Shown: positions 1 through 9,273, counted from the stretch's first letter. The stretch is DNA of 64,000 nucleotides from Ahrensia sp. (GCA_002706335.1 PAKZ01000009.1:248001-312000), one strand, 5' to 3'. The notes: generated by a model from the sequence alone, not told the origin. Numbers and translations: made by a program.

Positions 1-513
1 GTTCAGATAGAGCTCGAGAATTCGGTCCTTGGAATAGGCCTGCTCGATGCGGAAGGACAGCACGGCTTCCTTGATCTTGCGGTCGATCGACCGCTCATTG
101 GTCAAAAGGAAGTTTTTGGCGACCTGCTGGGTGATCGTCGACGCGCCAACGAGGCGTCTGTCGCTTCCCGATGCGATGTTCTCCAGATTGGTGATGACAG
201 CGCGCGTCAGCGCGAAAAAATCGACGCCGTGATGCTGGTAGAAATTCTTGTCTTCGGCCGAGATGAAAGCCGCCTTGACGCGGTCCGGAACGGCCTGGAT
301 GGGAATATAGAGGCGCCGCTCGCGCGCAAACTCACCCATCAGCTGGCCATCGGAGGAGTGGATCCGGGTCATCACGGGCGGCTCGTAGTTGGCCAGCACC
401 TCGTAGTCGGGCAAGTCGTTGGTCAGATCGCCGATATAGATGATGACGCCGGCGGCCACCAGCAGGGCCATAACCGTTCCGATTCCGAAGAAATATCCAA
501 GAATTCGAAGCAT
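1..513 (-). CDS. mrcA: Penicillin-binding protein 1A, N-terminal part (cut by window edge)
   Basis: This is the first 171 codons of a class A penicillin-binding protein; the rest lies beyond the left edge. Class A PBPs polymerise and cross-link peptidoglycan at the inner membrane. The sequence shows an N-terminal membrane anchor (about residues 5-28, MLRILGYFFGIGTVMALL and onward), then the start of the GT51 glycosyltransferase domain with the conserved stretches FISAEDKNFYQHHGVDF and GASTITQQVAKN, which carry the catalytic Glu and lipid II-binding residues. The start at 513 is preceded by an AAAGAGAG-like ribosome binding site. It lies about 170 bases downstream of amiC on the same strand, the usual rhizobial order. 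The transpeptidase domain cannot be judged here. Confidence 0.95.
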   Translation of the reverse strand, partial: MLRILGYFFGIGTVMALLVAAGVIIYIGDLTNDLPDYEVLANYEPPVMTRIHSSDGQLMGEFARERRLYIPIQAVPDRVKAAFISAEDKNFYQHHGVDFFALTRAVITNLENIASGSDRRLVGASTITQQVAKNFLLTNERSIDRKIKEAVLSFRIEQAYSKDRILELYLN

Positions 514-685
514 CTGCTCTCTTTCAGTCGCACCCGGCGATCCGTTGAAGGCCGGGGATTCGGACAGGCGCTAAAGCTACTAGAGTCGCGCCAAGCTTGA
601 AACCAGCCATTCTACCGAAATTGGACGGGACCATGGCACGGCGGGAAAAAAGCGTGTCTTTCCAGCAACACAGGAACGATCGCGC

Positions 686-1945
686 CTATTGACCGGCGGC
701 AACGCTCGACTCGATATCGCGCGACGACAGCGCCGCGAATTTCTCAATAGCATTGGCGAGACGATCGGCAAGACCGTTCTGCCACTCCTTCTGATTGAGC
801 AGATGCTCGTCGTCCTTGTTGGACAGATAACCGAGTTCGATCAGGACGGAAGGAACGTCCGGCGCCTTGAGAACGCGGAATCCCGCATAGCGGTGCGGGT
901 TCTTGATCAGCCGGGCAAAGCCCTTCATGTCCGATATGGCAAGACGCGCAAACTGGACCGAAAAACCAAGCGTCTCGCGGCGCGCCAGATCGACGAGGAT
1001 ATCGGACACGCCCTCGAACTCCTCGGTATTTTCGACCCCGGCGACAGAATCGGCCAGGTTCTCGTTGGCCGCGACGGCTGCGGCGACCTCGTCGGAAGCC
1101 TTCTCGGAAATCGTATAGACGGTCGCGCCGCGCACGCCGTGCTGGCGCAGTGAATCCGCGTGGACGGAAATGAACAGATCGGCCTGGTGTTCGCGGGCGA
1201 AGACCGTGCGGTCGGACAGCGAGACGAAAACGTCGCTGTCACGGGTCATGAAGACCTGCGCGCCGTCGTAACGCGAAAGCCGGTCGCGTAGCGTGCGGGC
1301 GAATTCCAGCACGACATCCTTCTCCAGCGTGCCGCGAACTCCCTTGGCGCCGTTGTCGATGCCGCCATGGCCCGGATCGATGATGATGGTGAAAGGCCGG
1401 TCGTCCTGCCGCACCGAACCCAGCCTGTCGCGTTTTTCGACGCTATTGACCACCGCGCCGGTGGTGAGCGAGCGATCCATCGCATCGGCGAATTCATCCG
1501 CCCCCGCGGCGACGAGATCGATCACGACGTTGTGACGGCTCGTTTCCCGGTCCGGCCGGGACTCGATGCTCGCGATCTTGAACGGATGTCGGGTGCGGAA
1601 GATGAGCCTTGAATGGTTTCCGCCCATGTCACCATAGCGAAGCCCCGAGACAAGCCCGGACGTGTTAACCGCCTCGGCATCAAAACCGTAGCCGATCTTG
1701 TTGAAATCGAGGACCAGTCGCCATGGCCGGTCGAGCAGCCGGTGCGAAACCTCGACCGGCTTGTCAAACTCGATGACGATGCGCGTGACAGCCTCGTCAC
1801 CGGCAACACGCATGTCGAGCGCGATCGGCGCGCTTTCGGCGGACGCAGCGAGCGGGGCGAGCAAAAACAGGACGAACGCCAGCGCGGCAGCAGCGAAACG
1901 CCGCGCCGTTCCGGATGAATATCCATGTCCGATTTGCTGAGCCAT
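686..1945 (-). CDS. amiC: N-acetylmuramoyl-L-alanine amidase (AMIN + Amidase_3)
   Basis: A periplasmic zinc amidase of 419 residues that cleaves the peptide from N-acetylmuramic acid, used in splitting septal peptidoglycan at division. After a signal peptide (about residues 1-36, with a hydrophobic core ending ASAES) there is an AMIN domain for localisation (about 40-150) and a C-terminal Amidase_3 domain. The latter has IIDPGHGGIDNGAKG, a Glu in LEKDVVLEFA, and LFISVHADS, which together hold the zinc ligands. I chose the start at 1945, not an upstream ATG at 1987, because GGGGAGG lies five bases before it. A CtrA-like site lies about 65 bases upstream. mrcA follows on the same strand. Confidence 0.93.
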   Translation of the reverse strand: MAQQIGHGYSSGTARRFAAAALAFVLFLLAPLAASAESAPIALDMRVAGDEAVTRIVIEFDKPVEVSHRLLDRPWRLVLDFNKIGYGFDAEAVNTSGLVSGLRYGDMGGNHSRLIFRTRHPFKIASIESRPDRETSRHNVVIDLVAAGADEFADAMDRSLTTGAVVNSVEKRDRLGSVRQDDRPFTIIIDPGHGGIDNGAKGVRGTLEKDVVLEFARTLRDRLSRYDGAQVFMTRDSDVFVSLSDRTVFAREHQADLFISVHADSLRQHGVRGATVYTISEKASDEVAAAVAANENLADSVAGVENTEEFEGVSDILVDLARRETLGFSVQFARLAISDMKGFARLIKNPHRYAGFRVLKAPDVPSVLIELGYLSNKDDEHLLNQKEWQNGLADRLANAIEKFAALSSRDIESSVAAGQ

Positions 1946-2010
1946 CGCCTCCCCGATACCGAAACGCCGTCGCCGTCTATCGATCAAGTTGCCTGTGTGG
2001 ATAAGCCAAC

Positions 2011-2029
2011 ATGGTTAACCGGTTCTTTA
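2011..2029 (-). promoter_or_regulatory. CtrA-like binding site upstream of amiC
   Basis: On the minus strand the sequence reads TAAA-N7-TTAACCAT, close to the alphaproteobacterial CtrA consensus TTAA-N7-TTAA with the extended half-site TTAACCAT. It sits about 65 bases before the amiC start. CtrA control of a division amidase would be logical, but this rests on motif match alone. Confidence 0.4.
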
Positions 2030-2091
2030 CCCGCATGGCGGAAGTCAAGCATCATCAGGCCCCAAGATCATGTCACGCAAAATTAAAACGC

Positions 2092-2491
2092 TTGCAGCGC
2101 GTTTAGCAAAATTCTAAATTGGAAACGCAGTGGAGCGTCAATCCGCACCCTGACACTTAAAAGGTTTCGCCTGCCAGTGCGGTTGTAAACTGGCGGCATC
2201 ATCCAACGGGTTCCGGTTATAGCGAGCCCGGCTCTCGAGTAGAGCAAATGAACCGGCTCCATGCATGGAGCCCTAATGAAGTCGTTTTGTTGGCCCTTTA
2301 ATTCATGGCGTTTTTTTCGACCAGAGCAGACAGAGAACCGCGGCAAAGACGAGAGATACCCTTTCTCGCCGCGATGTCGATGGCGCCGGCAGAACATACA
2401 ATGAGCAGCTCAACACCGCCGGCAAGACGCCGCGCGGCGCGCCACCGGTTGCAACCTCCGGGTGAATGCGCGGCTGCCGGATCAAGAATCA
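2092..2491 (+). promoter_or_regulatory. Promoter candidate and structured leader of rne
   Basis: The amiC-rne gap (1946-2491) has no convincing gene. A possible sigma-70 type promoter is TTGCAG (2092-2097), a 17-base spacer and TAAATT (2115-2120), which would give a leader of roughly 365 bases. The leader can fold: GCCAGT at 2173-2178 pairs with ACTGGC at 2189-2194, GCTCT/AGAGC pair around 2231-2245, and there is an 18-base perfect palindrome at 2255-2272. In E. coli the rne leader mediates autoregulation by RNase E; the same role here is inference, and the promoter match is only moderate. Confidence 0.4.
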
Positions 2492-5329
2492 ATGTCAAAC
2501 AAAATGCTGATAGACGCCTCCCATCGGGAGGAGACCCGGGTAGTTGTAGTCAAAGGTAATCGCCTAGAAGACTTCGATTTCGAATCAGAACACAAGAAGC
2601 AGATCCGCGGAAACATCTACCTCGCCAAGGTAACCCGCGTCGAACCTTCGCTTCAGGCCGCTTTCGTCGACTATGGCGGCAATCGCCACGGCTTCCTCGC
2701 CTTCAGCGAAATCCATCCCGACTACTACCAGATCCCGCTGGCGGACCGTCAGGCTCTGCTGGCGGAAGAAGCGCGTCTTGCTGAACAGGAACAGGAAGAC
2801 GATGACAACGACAGTGACGGCGACAGCCGCTCGTCTTCGTCTTCTTCTTCATCGCGGCGCAAACGCGGCGGACGCCGCAACCGATCCAACCGGCGCGACA
2901 AGCCGCGGGTCGCCGCAGTCCCGGACGCCGAACCCGTCGCCATGGATGCGATCCTTGCCGCTTGGGAAGAAGCCCAGGCCAATAAGGCGGAAACCGATGA
3001 TATATCCGCCGATGAAGGCGACGATACGCCTGAAACGATGGCTGCGCGCGCGGTCGACGACGGCAATGTGATTTCCGAGGATCCGGAAGCGGACGAAGAT
3101 GACGACGACGCCGAGACGGCATCCGACGACAGCGATGACGGCGACGAGCAGGACGGCCGCGACGACAATCGCCGCGGACACGGACGCAACCGTCGCCGGG
3201 GCCGTCGCAACACCCGGGGCCGTCGCAACGACAGCGCCGACAATGACGACGACTCGGACGACGACGGCGACGACAGCGATGACGACGAAATCGATACGGT
3301 CGGCTCCGAAGACGCGATGGACGAGGCGCGGCCGCGCCAGCGCACCCTGCGCAAGCAGTACAAGATCCAGGAAGTCATCAAGCGCCGCCAGATCATTCTG
3401 GTTCAGGTCGTCAAGGAAGAGCGCGGCAACAAAGGCGCGGCGCTGACCACCTATCTGTCGCTCGCCGGCCGCTATTCCGTACTGATGCCGAATACAGCGC
3501 GCGGCGGCGGCATTTCGCGCAAGATCACCAACGCGACCGACCGCAAGCGGCTCAAGGACGTGGTCAAGGATCTCCAGGTGCCGCAGGGCATGGGCGTCAT
3601 CCTGCGCACGGCCGGCGCCAATCGCACCAAGCCTGAAATCAAGCGCGACTACGAATATCTGATGCGTATGTGGGACAGCGTCCGTGAACTGACGCTGGCC
3701 TCGACTGCGCCGTCGCTGGTCTATGAGGAAGGCAGCCTGATCAAGCGGTCAATCCGCGACCTCTACAACAAGGATATCAGCGAAATCCTTGTCGCCGGCG
3801 AGAACGGCTATCGCGAGGCGAAGGACTTCATGCGCATGCTGATGCCGAGCCACGCCAAGATGGTGCAGCCATGGCGCGAATCGCAGCCGATCTTCGCCAA
3901 GACGGGGATGGAGGCTCAGCTGGACGCCCTGATCCAGCCAAGCGTCCGCCTGAAATCCGGCGGCTACATCATCATCAACCAGACCGAGGCGCTCGTCGCC
4001 ATCGACGTCAACTCCGGCAAGTCGACCCGTGAACACTCCATCGAGGATACGGCGCTGCAGACGAACCTGGAAGCGGCCGAGGAAGTGGCGCGGCAATTGC
4101 GCCTGCGCGACCTCGCCGGCCTGATCGTCATCGACTTCATCGACATGGAGGAAAACCGCAACAACCGTGCGGTGGAGAAGAAGCTCAAGGAGTGCCTGAA
4201 GAACGACCGCGCCCGCATCCAGGTCGGCCGTATCTCGCATTTCGGCCTTATGGAGATGAGCCGCCAGCGCATGCGCGCCAGCGTACTGGAAAGCACCATG
4301 CAGCCCTGCCCGCATTGCGGCGGCGCCGGTCATATCCGTTCGCAGCAATCGGTGGCGCTGCACGTCATCCGGTCGCTGGAAGACTATCTGATGCGCAACG
4401 GCAAGCACCACATCACCGTGCGCACCGACGCCGACACGGCGCTTTATATCCTCAACCACAAGCGTGAGACGCTGACCGAGATGGAAGGCCGCTTCGGCCT
4501 GCATATCGAGATCGTCTCCGATCCTATGATCGGGTCTGAGTTGTATGCTTTCGACAAAGGCGAGATCTCCGACCTTCCTCGCGTCGAGCCTATCCGTCCG
4601 GACTACAGCGATTTCGATGACGATGACGACATCGTAGAAGAGATCGACCAGGAAGAAGAAGAGATCGGCAGCGCCGTCCCGTCCGAGGAGGACGAGGAAG
4701 ACGACGACCGTCGCTCCAAGAAGCGCCGCAAGCGCCGGCGTCGCGGCAAGGGCCGTGACGAGGATCGCGACGAAAGCGACAGCCAGGATACTTCCGAAGC
4801 CTCCGACGAGAACGAGGATGACCGGGACGAAAGCCGCGGCGGAAAGCGCAAGCGTCGGCGTTCGCGCGGACGTCGTGGCGGCCGCGATCGCCGTCCGTTC
4901 CGCCTGCCGGACGCCGAACCGGTGGGTCCGCTTGCCGATATGATCGTGGCCGAGGCCGCCGAACAGGAAGCCGAAAACCGCCGCAAGGCGGAGGAAGCCG
5001 CAAAAGCCGCCGAGGAACAGGCCGCAGCTGAACAGGCCGCGCAGGCAGATACACTCAAGGCAGCCGAAGTGTCTGCCGAACAGGCACCAGTAGCGGAAGA
5101 GCCTGTCGCGGAAACTGCTGCAAGCGAGGACGCGCCAAAGGAAGCAGCCGTCGCCAACGACAATGCCGCAGAAGCGGAAGCAGCCGTGCCGGACGAAAAA
5201 CCGTCGCGCCGGCGCGCAACCGCCGATACGCTCAATCTCGATGCCGAACCGGTTGTCACCTCGGAGGGCACAGCCAACGAGGAAAAGCCGAAGCGCACCG
5301 GTTGGTGGTCCCGCAAGGGCTTCTTCTAA
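2492..5329 (+). CDS. rne: Ribonuclease E
   Basis: The main endoribonuclease of mRNA decay and rRNA/tRNA maturation, 945 residues. The start at 2492 gives MSNKMLIDASHREETRV, the standard rhizobial N-terminus; an ATG at 2462 is upstream in frame but less likely. The S1 RNA-binding domain begins near residue 38 and is split by a very acidic and basic insertion (about residues 90-285), typical of alphaproteobacteria. The catalytic core has DVNSGKST near residue 505 (magnesium-binding Asp) and the zinc-link CPHCGG near 606. The C-terminal part (after about 700) is a disordered alternation of Asp/Glu and Arg/Lys tracts and an Ala/Glu-rich stretch, ending in the conserved tail KRTGWWSRKGFF. This is the degradosome scaffold region. 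A strong terminator follows. Confidence 0.97.
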   Translation: MSNKMLIDASHREETRVVVVKGNRLEDFDFESEHKKQIRGNIYLAKVTRVEPSLQAAFVDYGGNRHGFLAFSEIHPDYYQIPLADRQALLAEEARLAEQEQEDDDNDSDGDSRSSSSSSSSRRKRGGRRNRSNRRDKPRVAAVPDAEPVAMDAILAAWEEAQANKAETDDISADEGDDTPETMAARAVDDGNVISEDPEADEDDDDAETASDDSDDGDEQDGRDDNRRGHGRNRRRGRRNTRGRRNDSADNDDDSDDDGDDSDDDEIDTVGSEDAMDEARPRQRTLRKQYKIQEVIKRRQIILVQVVKEERGNKGAALTTYLSLAGRYSVLMPNTARGGGISRKITNATDRKRLKDVVKDLQVPQGMGVILRTAGANRTKPEIKRDYEYLMRMWDSVRELTLASTAPSLVYEEGSLIKRSIRDLYNKDISEILVAGENGYREAKDFMRMLMPSHAKMVQPWRESQPIFAKTGMEAQLDALIQPSVRLKSGGYIIINQTEALVAIDVNSGKSTREHSIEDTALQTNLEAAEEVARQLRLRDLAGLIVIDFIDMEENRNNRAVEKKLKECLKNDRARIQVGRISHFGLMEMSRQRMRASVLESTMQPCPHCGGAGHIRSQQSVALHVIRSLEDYLMRNGKHHITVRTDADTALYILNHKRETLTEMEGRFGLHIEIVSDPMIGSELYAFDKGEISDLPRVEPIRPDYSDFDDDDDIVEEIDQEEEEIGSAVPSEEDEEDDDRRSKKRRKRRRRGKGRDEDRDESDSQDTSEASDENEDDRDESRGGKRKRRRSRGRRGGRDRRPFRLPDAEPVGPLADMIVAEAAEQEAENRRKAEEAAKAAEEQAAAEQAAQADTLKAAEVSAEQAPVAEEPVAETAASEDAPKEAAVANDNAAEAEAAVPDEKPSRRRATADTLNLDAEPVVTSEGTANEEKPKRTGWWSRKGFF

Positions 5330-5413
5330 GCCGTTCGGCGCGCATGGCGGTCATGGCAATACCACTTGCCAGCCGTCTTCAGGCCGAACCAGACTGTACG
5401 AGTGCTGAAAACA

Positions 5414-5451
5414 CGCTCTTGCCGCGCATCTCGCCGGCAAGGGCGTTTTTT
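5414..5451 (+). terminator. Rho-independent terminator after rne
   Basis: An 11-base stem (CGCTCTTGCCG at 5414-5424 pairing with CGGCAAGGGCG at 5435-5445, one G-U pair) with a 10-base loop is followed directly by a run of T. It lies 85 bases after the rne stop codon. The rest of 5330-5611 holds no gene that I can support. Confidence 0.85.
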
Positions 5452-5611
5452 CTACGGCTTCGCGAATGCGATCAGTATTCTCTGGGTCTATACGCGGGAT
5501 AGCTTCGGCCGCTCGGTGACTGGGCAGAAGCGCAATCGCTTCATCAAGGCGGACAAGACCGGGCACAATCTGAAAACAGGGTCAAACTTCCGGAGATGTC
5601 GCGGCGGCAAT

Positions 5612-6766
5612 TTAACCCTTCAGCCAAGCCTCCATACGGTCGAGCGAGCGGGCGATCGTGTCGGTCGAACCGGCATAGGAGAAGCGCATGAAGCGTTCGG
5701 CGTTGACGGGGTCGAAGTCGAGCCCTGGCGCCGCGGCGACATGGATCTCCTGCAGCATGCGCCTTGCGAATTCCATGGAATCATTGGTGTGGGCGCTGAC
5801 GTCGCACCAGGCGTAAAACGCCCCGTCCGGTGGCGCGGCGAATGTGATGCCCATCGACGGCAGCCGCTCGAGCAGCAGCGCGCGGTTGGCGCGATAGCCG
5901 TCCTTGATTGCCTCCAGTTCTTCCCCGCATCCGAACGCCGCCGGAGCGGCGATCTGCGACAGGTCGGGCGCGGAAATGTAGAGGCTCTGGGAAAGACGCT
6001 CGACCGGTCGGACCATGTCTTCCGGCAGCACCATCCATCCAATACGCCAGCCGGTCATACAGTAGTATTTGGAAAAGGAATTGATGACGATCACGTCGTC
6101 GGAATGCGACAGCGCCGTCCGGTCGTCGCCGGTGTAGCGCAGGCCGTGATAGATTTCGTCGGAGATAAAGGCGATGCCCTCGTTGCGGCAAAAATCCATC
6201 ATGGCGGCCATATGGTCGCGGTCGGTGACGGCGCCTGTCGGATTGGCCGGGCTGGCGATCAGAAGGACATTTATCGGCCTTTCGCGATGCGCAGCCTCCA
6301 GTGCTTCTACGGTCAACATATGGCTCTCGGCCGAGTCGGTCTGGATTTCGACGGGTTCCAGCGACAAGGCTTTGATAATGTTTCGATAGGCGGGATAGCC
6401 GGGTGCTGTTATGGCAACCCGGTCGCCCGGATCGGTCACCGCAAGAAAGGCCAGCGAGAAGCCGGCCGACGATCCGGTGGTCACGGCGATCCGTTCGGCC
6501 GGAACCTCGACGCCATAACGATCGCCATAATGGCGTGAGATGGCGCGGCGCGTCTCCATTCGGCCGAGCGCGTCTGTATAGCCGAGCTTCGCGTCGCGCA
6601 GCGCCGTGGCAGCCATATCCAGCACGCCCTTCGGCGCGGAATGGGACGGCTGACCGACAGCGAGCGACAGCACGTCATGGCCGGCCTGGACCAGCGCGTT
6701 CTGTTCGCGCAGCACATCCATGGCGTGAAATGGCTCAACCGCTCCGCGCGCCGACAATCTTCTCAT
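5612..6766 (-). CDS. PLP-dependent aminotransferase (class I/II)
   Basis: A fold-type I aminotransferase of 384 residues. Visible landmarks are the small-domain N-terminus, TTGSSAGFSLAF for phosphate binding, ASPANPTG with the Asn (about residue 175) that contacts PLP, SDEIYHGL (Asp203, Tyr206), and SFSKYYCMTGWRIGW with the PLP lysine at about 233. Substrate cannot be told from sequence; relatives are annotated as aspartate/alanine-type aminotransferases. I start at 6766 (MRRLSARGAVEPFHAMDVL); longer readings to 6958 add non-conserved residues and run into the opposite gene. It is divergent from the M48 protease gene, with about 120 bases between them for both promoters. Confidence 0.9.
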   Translation of the reverse strand: MRRLSARGAVEPFHAMDVLREQNALVQAGHDVLSLAVGQPSHSAPKGVLDMAATALRDAKLGYTDALGRMETRRAISRHYGDRYGVEVPAERIAVTTGSSAGFSLAFLAVTDPGDRVAITAPGYPAYRNIIKALSLEPVEIQTDSAESHMLTVEALEAAHRERPINVLLIASPANPTGAVTDRDHMAAMMDFCRNEGIAFISDEIYHGLRYTGDDRTALSHSDDVIVINSFSKYYCMTGWRIGWMVLPEDMVRPVERLSQSLYISAPDLSQIAAPAAFGCGEELEAIKDGYRANRALLLERLPSMGITFAAPPDGAFYAWCDVSAHTNDSMEFARRMLQEIHVAAAPGLDFDPVNAERFMRFSYAGSTDTIARSLDRMEAWLKG

Positions 6767-6887
6767 TAAGGCTTGCTCCCGACATCTGCCCGCCATCACG
6801 TTCCGGTGTGCGAGCCTTGATTTCGCTATGATTGGCGGGCAAATCGCGTTAGCCCACCTGACTGTAAGCGCTGTAAAAGCACGAACG

Positions 6888-8267
6888 ATGGAGTTTTGCC
6901 AATTGGCGAGAATGATCGCGACGTGGATAGCGGCGACTGCATTGCTGTTTGCCGCCATATCAGGCGCGACGGCCCAAAGCCGGGGCCCGATCGTGCGCGA
7001 TGCGGAGATCGAGAAACTCCTGCTCGACTATGCGACGCCGCTCCTGAAGGCAGCGGGCGTGCGCGCTAACCGCACCGAGGTGGTGCTGCTCAATTCCCCG
7101 GCGTTCAACGCCTTCGTTTCCGGACGCAAGATCTTCATCAATACCGGAACCATCGTTCAGGCAGAGTCGCCCAACGAGGTGATCGGCGTGCTCGCCCATG
7201 AGATCGGCCATCTCGCGGGAGGCCATCAGGACAGGCTGCGCCAGCAGATTGATCGCGCCCAGGCGATCCAGATCGCCACGATGGTTCTGGGCGCCGGAGC
7301 GGCGATCGCGGCCGGTGCGAGCGGAAATCGTGCCGGCGTCGGCGCCGGAAGCGGGCTAATGATGGGCGGCGCCGAGGCGGCGAAACGCGGCTTGCTTTCC
7401 TATCAGCGCGGCGAGGAAACGAATGCCGACCGCGCGGCAGTCACCTATCTGGAAAAGACCGGTCAATCCCCCAAGGGCCTGCTGACGACGTTCAAACTTA
7501 TGGATCGCAGCATCTCGCTGATCAGCGACCGTATCGATCCATACAGGATCAGCCATCCCCTGCCCCGCGATCGTATTTCCGCGCTGGAGTCGATTGCCCG
7601 CAAGAGTCCCTATTTCGACAAAAAGGATCCGCCCGCCCTGCAGACACGCCACGACATGGCGCGCGCCAAGATCATCGCCTATTCCGACGGCCCGTCGGCG
7701 GCGGAAAGCTTCGCGGCAAAGACCAAGAGCAGCAAAGCCGCGCTCTATGCTCGGACCATCGCGCAATTCCTCTATCGCTCGCCCCGCTCGGCGCTGCCGA
7801 TGATCGACAAAATGATCGCATCCGACCCATCCAACCCCTATCTTTATGAGATGAAAGGGGAAATCCAACTCAAGGCCGGCAACGCGAGGGGCGCTGCGGA
7901 GGCGTTCACCCAGGCATCGCGGCTGGACAAGACCGGGGCCAGCCTGCTGCAAACCGGCCTCGGACACGCTCTTGTGCTCCAGGGCGACAAGCAAAGCCTT
8001 CAACGCGCCGTGGGCGAACTGGAAGTGGCGCTGTCGCTCGATCCGGAGAACGCGGAGGGCTACCGCTTTCTCGCCATGGCCTATGGGCGGCTGGGCGACA
8101 CGGGTAGCGCCGATCTCGCGACAGCGGAGCAGCATTTTTACACCGGCCGCTACAAGGAGGCGAAGGTATTCGCGGCGCGCGCGAAACGGCGTTTTCCGCA
8201 GAATTCGCCGCAGTGGCTTCGCGCCGACGATATTCAACGCTTTGAAATTCCGAGAAGCCGTCGCTAG
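6888..8267 (+). CDS. M48 family metalloprotease with TPR region (BepA-like)
   Basis: A 459-residue predicted periplasmic zinc protease. A signal peptide (about 1-30, ending SGATAQ) leads into a peptidase M48 domain with HEIGH at about 104-108 and the third ligand in EETNADRAAV. From about 300 onward there are tetratricopeptide-like helices, as in BepA/YfgC, which degrade or help assemble outer-membrane proteins. The GA-rich segment near 155-185 is a mobile, active-site-covering region in this family. Start is uncertain between 6888 and 6912; both give a signal peptide. The gene leads a + strand series with the DsbA-like protein 27 bases downstream, so a shared role in periplasmic protein quality is plausible. 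Confidence 0.9.
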   Translation: MEFCQLARMIATWIAATALLFAAISGATAQSRGPIVRDAEIEKLLLDYATPLLKAAGVRANRTEVVLLNSPAFNAFVSGRKIFINTGTIVQAESPNEVIGVLAHEIGHLAGGHQDRLRQQIDRAQAIQIATMVLGAGAAIAAGASGNRAGVGAGSGLMMGGAEAAKRGLLSYQRGEETNADRAAVTYLEKTGQSPKGLLTTFKLMDRSISLISDRIDPYRISHPLPRDRISALESIARKSPYFDKKDPPALQTRHDMARAKIIAYSDGPSAAESFAAKTKSSKAALYARTIAQFLYRSPRSALPMIDKMIASDPSNPYLYEMKGEIQLKAGNARGAAEAFTQASRLDKTGASLLQTGLGHALVLQGDKQSLQRAVGELEVALSLDPENAEGYRFLAMAYGRLGDTGSADLATAEQHFYTGRYKEAKVFAARAKRRFPQNSPQWLRADDIQRFEIPRSRR

Positions 8268-8294
8268 ATCGACGGAATTACGAGAGGATTGCTC

Positions 8295-9116
8295 ATGCCG
8301 AGCCTGGACTGGAAACTGATCGCCCCCGCCGCCGTCGTCGCTATTGGCGGACTGGCCTTCGCCACCTATTTCGCCGCCCAGCCCGCGGCAGAACAGCCGC
8401 AGGTGGAAGCGGTGGTCGAAGTCGCCGAAGCGCAGCCCGCACTGGACAAGGCGCAGATCAACGCCGCGATCCGCGAATATCTACTGGAAAATCCCGAAGT
8501 CATGCTCGAGGTGCAGGACGCCCTGCAGGAAAAGCAACTTGCCGCTCAACGCGAAGACCAGGCCAAGGCCATCGAGGACCAGAAAACCGCCATCTTCGAC
8601 AGCATGGCCGATCCCGTGCTCGGCAATGCCGACGGGTCGGCAACAGTGGTGGAATTCTTCGACTACAATTGCGGCTTCTGCAAACGCGCCATGGCCGACA
8701 TGGTGTCGATGATGGAGAGCGATTCCGAGCTTAAATTCGTGCTCAAGGAATTCCCGATCCTCGGTCCGGATTCCGAAGCCGCCCATCACGTGGCTCTCGC
8801 CTTCCACGATCTCTATCCGGAGCAATATCCGCAGTTCCACCTGCGCCTGCTCGGCTTCGACGGACGTGCGAGCGACGAATCTGCCATGCGCATCGCCACC
8901 GAGCTTGGCGGCGACGAGGCCGAAATCCGCGCCCGCATGGAGGACCCGAGTATCGGCGAGCGCATCCGCGCCACCTACGCGCTGGCCAACGAACTCGGCA
9001 TCAGCGGCACACCTGCCTATGTGGTCGGCGACGAGGTCGTTTCCGGCGCGCTCGGCGAAAGCGTTCTGGCGACGAAGGTTGCCAATGTGCGCGAATGCGG
9101 TTCGACGGTCTGTTAG
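8295..9116 (+). CDS. DsbA-family thioredoxin-fold protein (Com1-like)
   Basis: A 273-residue exported thiol-disulfide oxidoreductase. The N-terminus is an uncleaved or cleaved signal segment (about 8-30), followed by a helical stretch (50-100) and a thioredoxin fold with the CGFC active site (Cys126, Cys129) in FFDYNCGFCKR and the cis-Pro loop GISGTPAYVV. It probably acts in periplasmic disulfide formation or isomerisation. The protein ends in an extra Cys pair, CGSTVC. I use the ATG at 8295, six bases after GAGAGGA; a TTG at 8289 abuts that site and is too close. It lies just downstream of the M48 protease gene, and a weak terminator follows. Confidence 0.92.
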   Translation: MPSLDWKLIAPAAVVAIGGLAFATYFAAQPAAEQPQVEAVVEVAEAQPALDKAQINAAIREYLLENPEVMLEVQDALQEKQLAAQREDQAKAIEDQKTAIFDSMADPVLGNADGSATVVEFFDYNCGFCKRAMADMVSMMESDSELKFVLKEFPILGPDSEAAHHVALAFHDLYPEQYPQFHLRLLGFDGRASDESAMRIATELGGDEAEIRARMEDPSIGERIRATYALANELGISGTPAYVVGDEVVSGALGESVLATKVANVRECGSTVC

Positions 9117-9175
9117 GCCCGTCGAAACCGTAAACGCAGGTTTTTACGACAGAATCATGTGCGAACAGGGGCTTG

Positions 9176-9196
9176 AGCCGGCGAAAACCGGCTTTT
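9176..9196 (+). terminator. Probable terminator between dsbA-like gene and aroQ
   Basis: A six-base stem AGCCGG (9176-9181) / CCGGCT (9188-9193) with loop CGAAAA is followed by TTTT. It is short, so termination may be partial. It would separate the periplasmic genes from the aroQ-accBC group. Confidence 0.45.
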
Positions 9197-9273
9197 CCCC
9201 TTGCCCGCGCGCGCCGCAGCCTCTACCGAAGCGCGACGGCTAATCCGCGACAAAACGTAACGGCGAATGCGCG

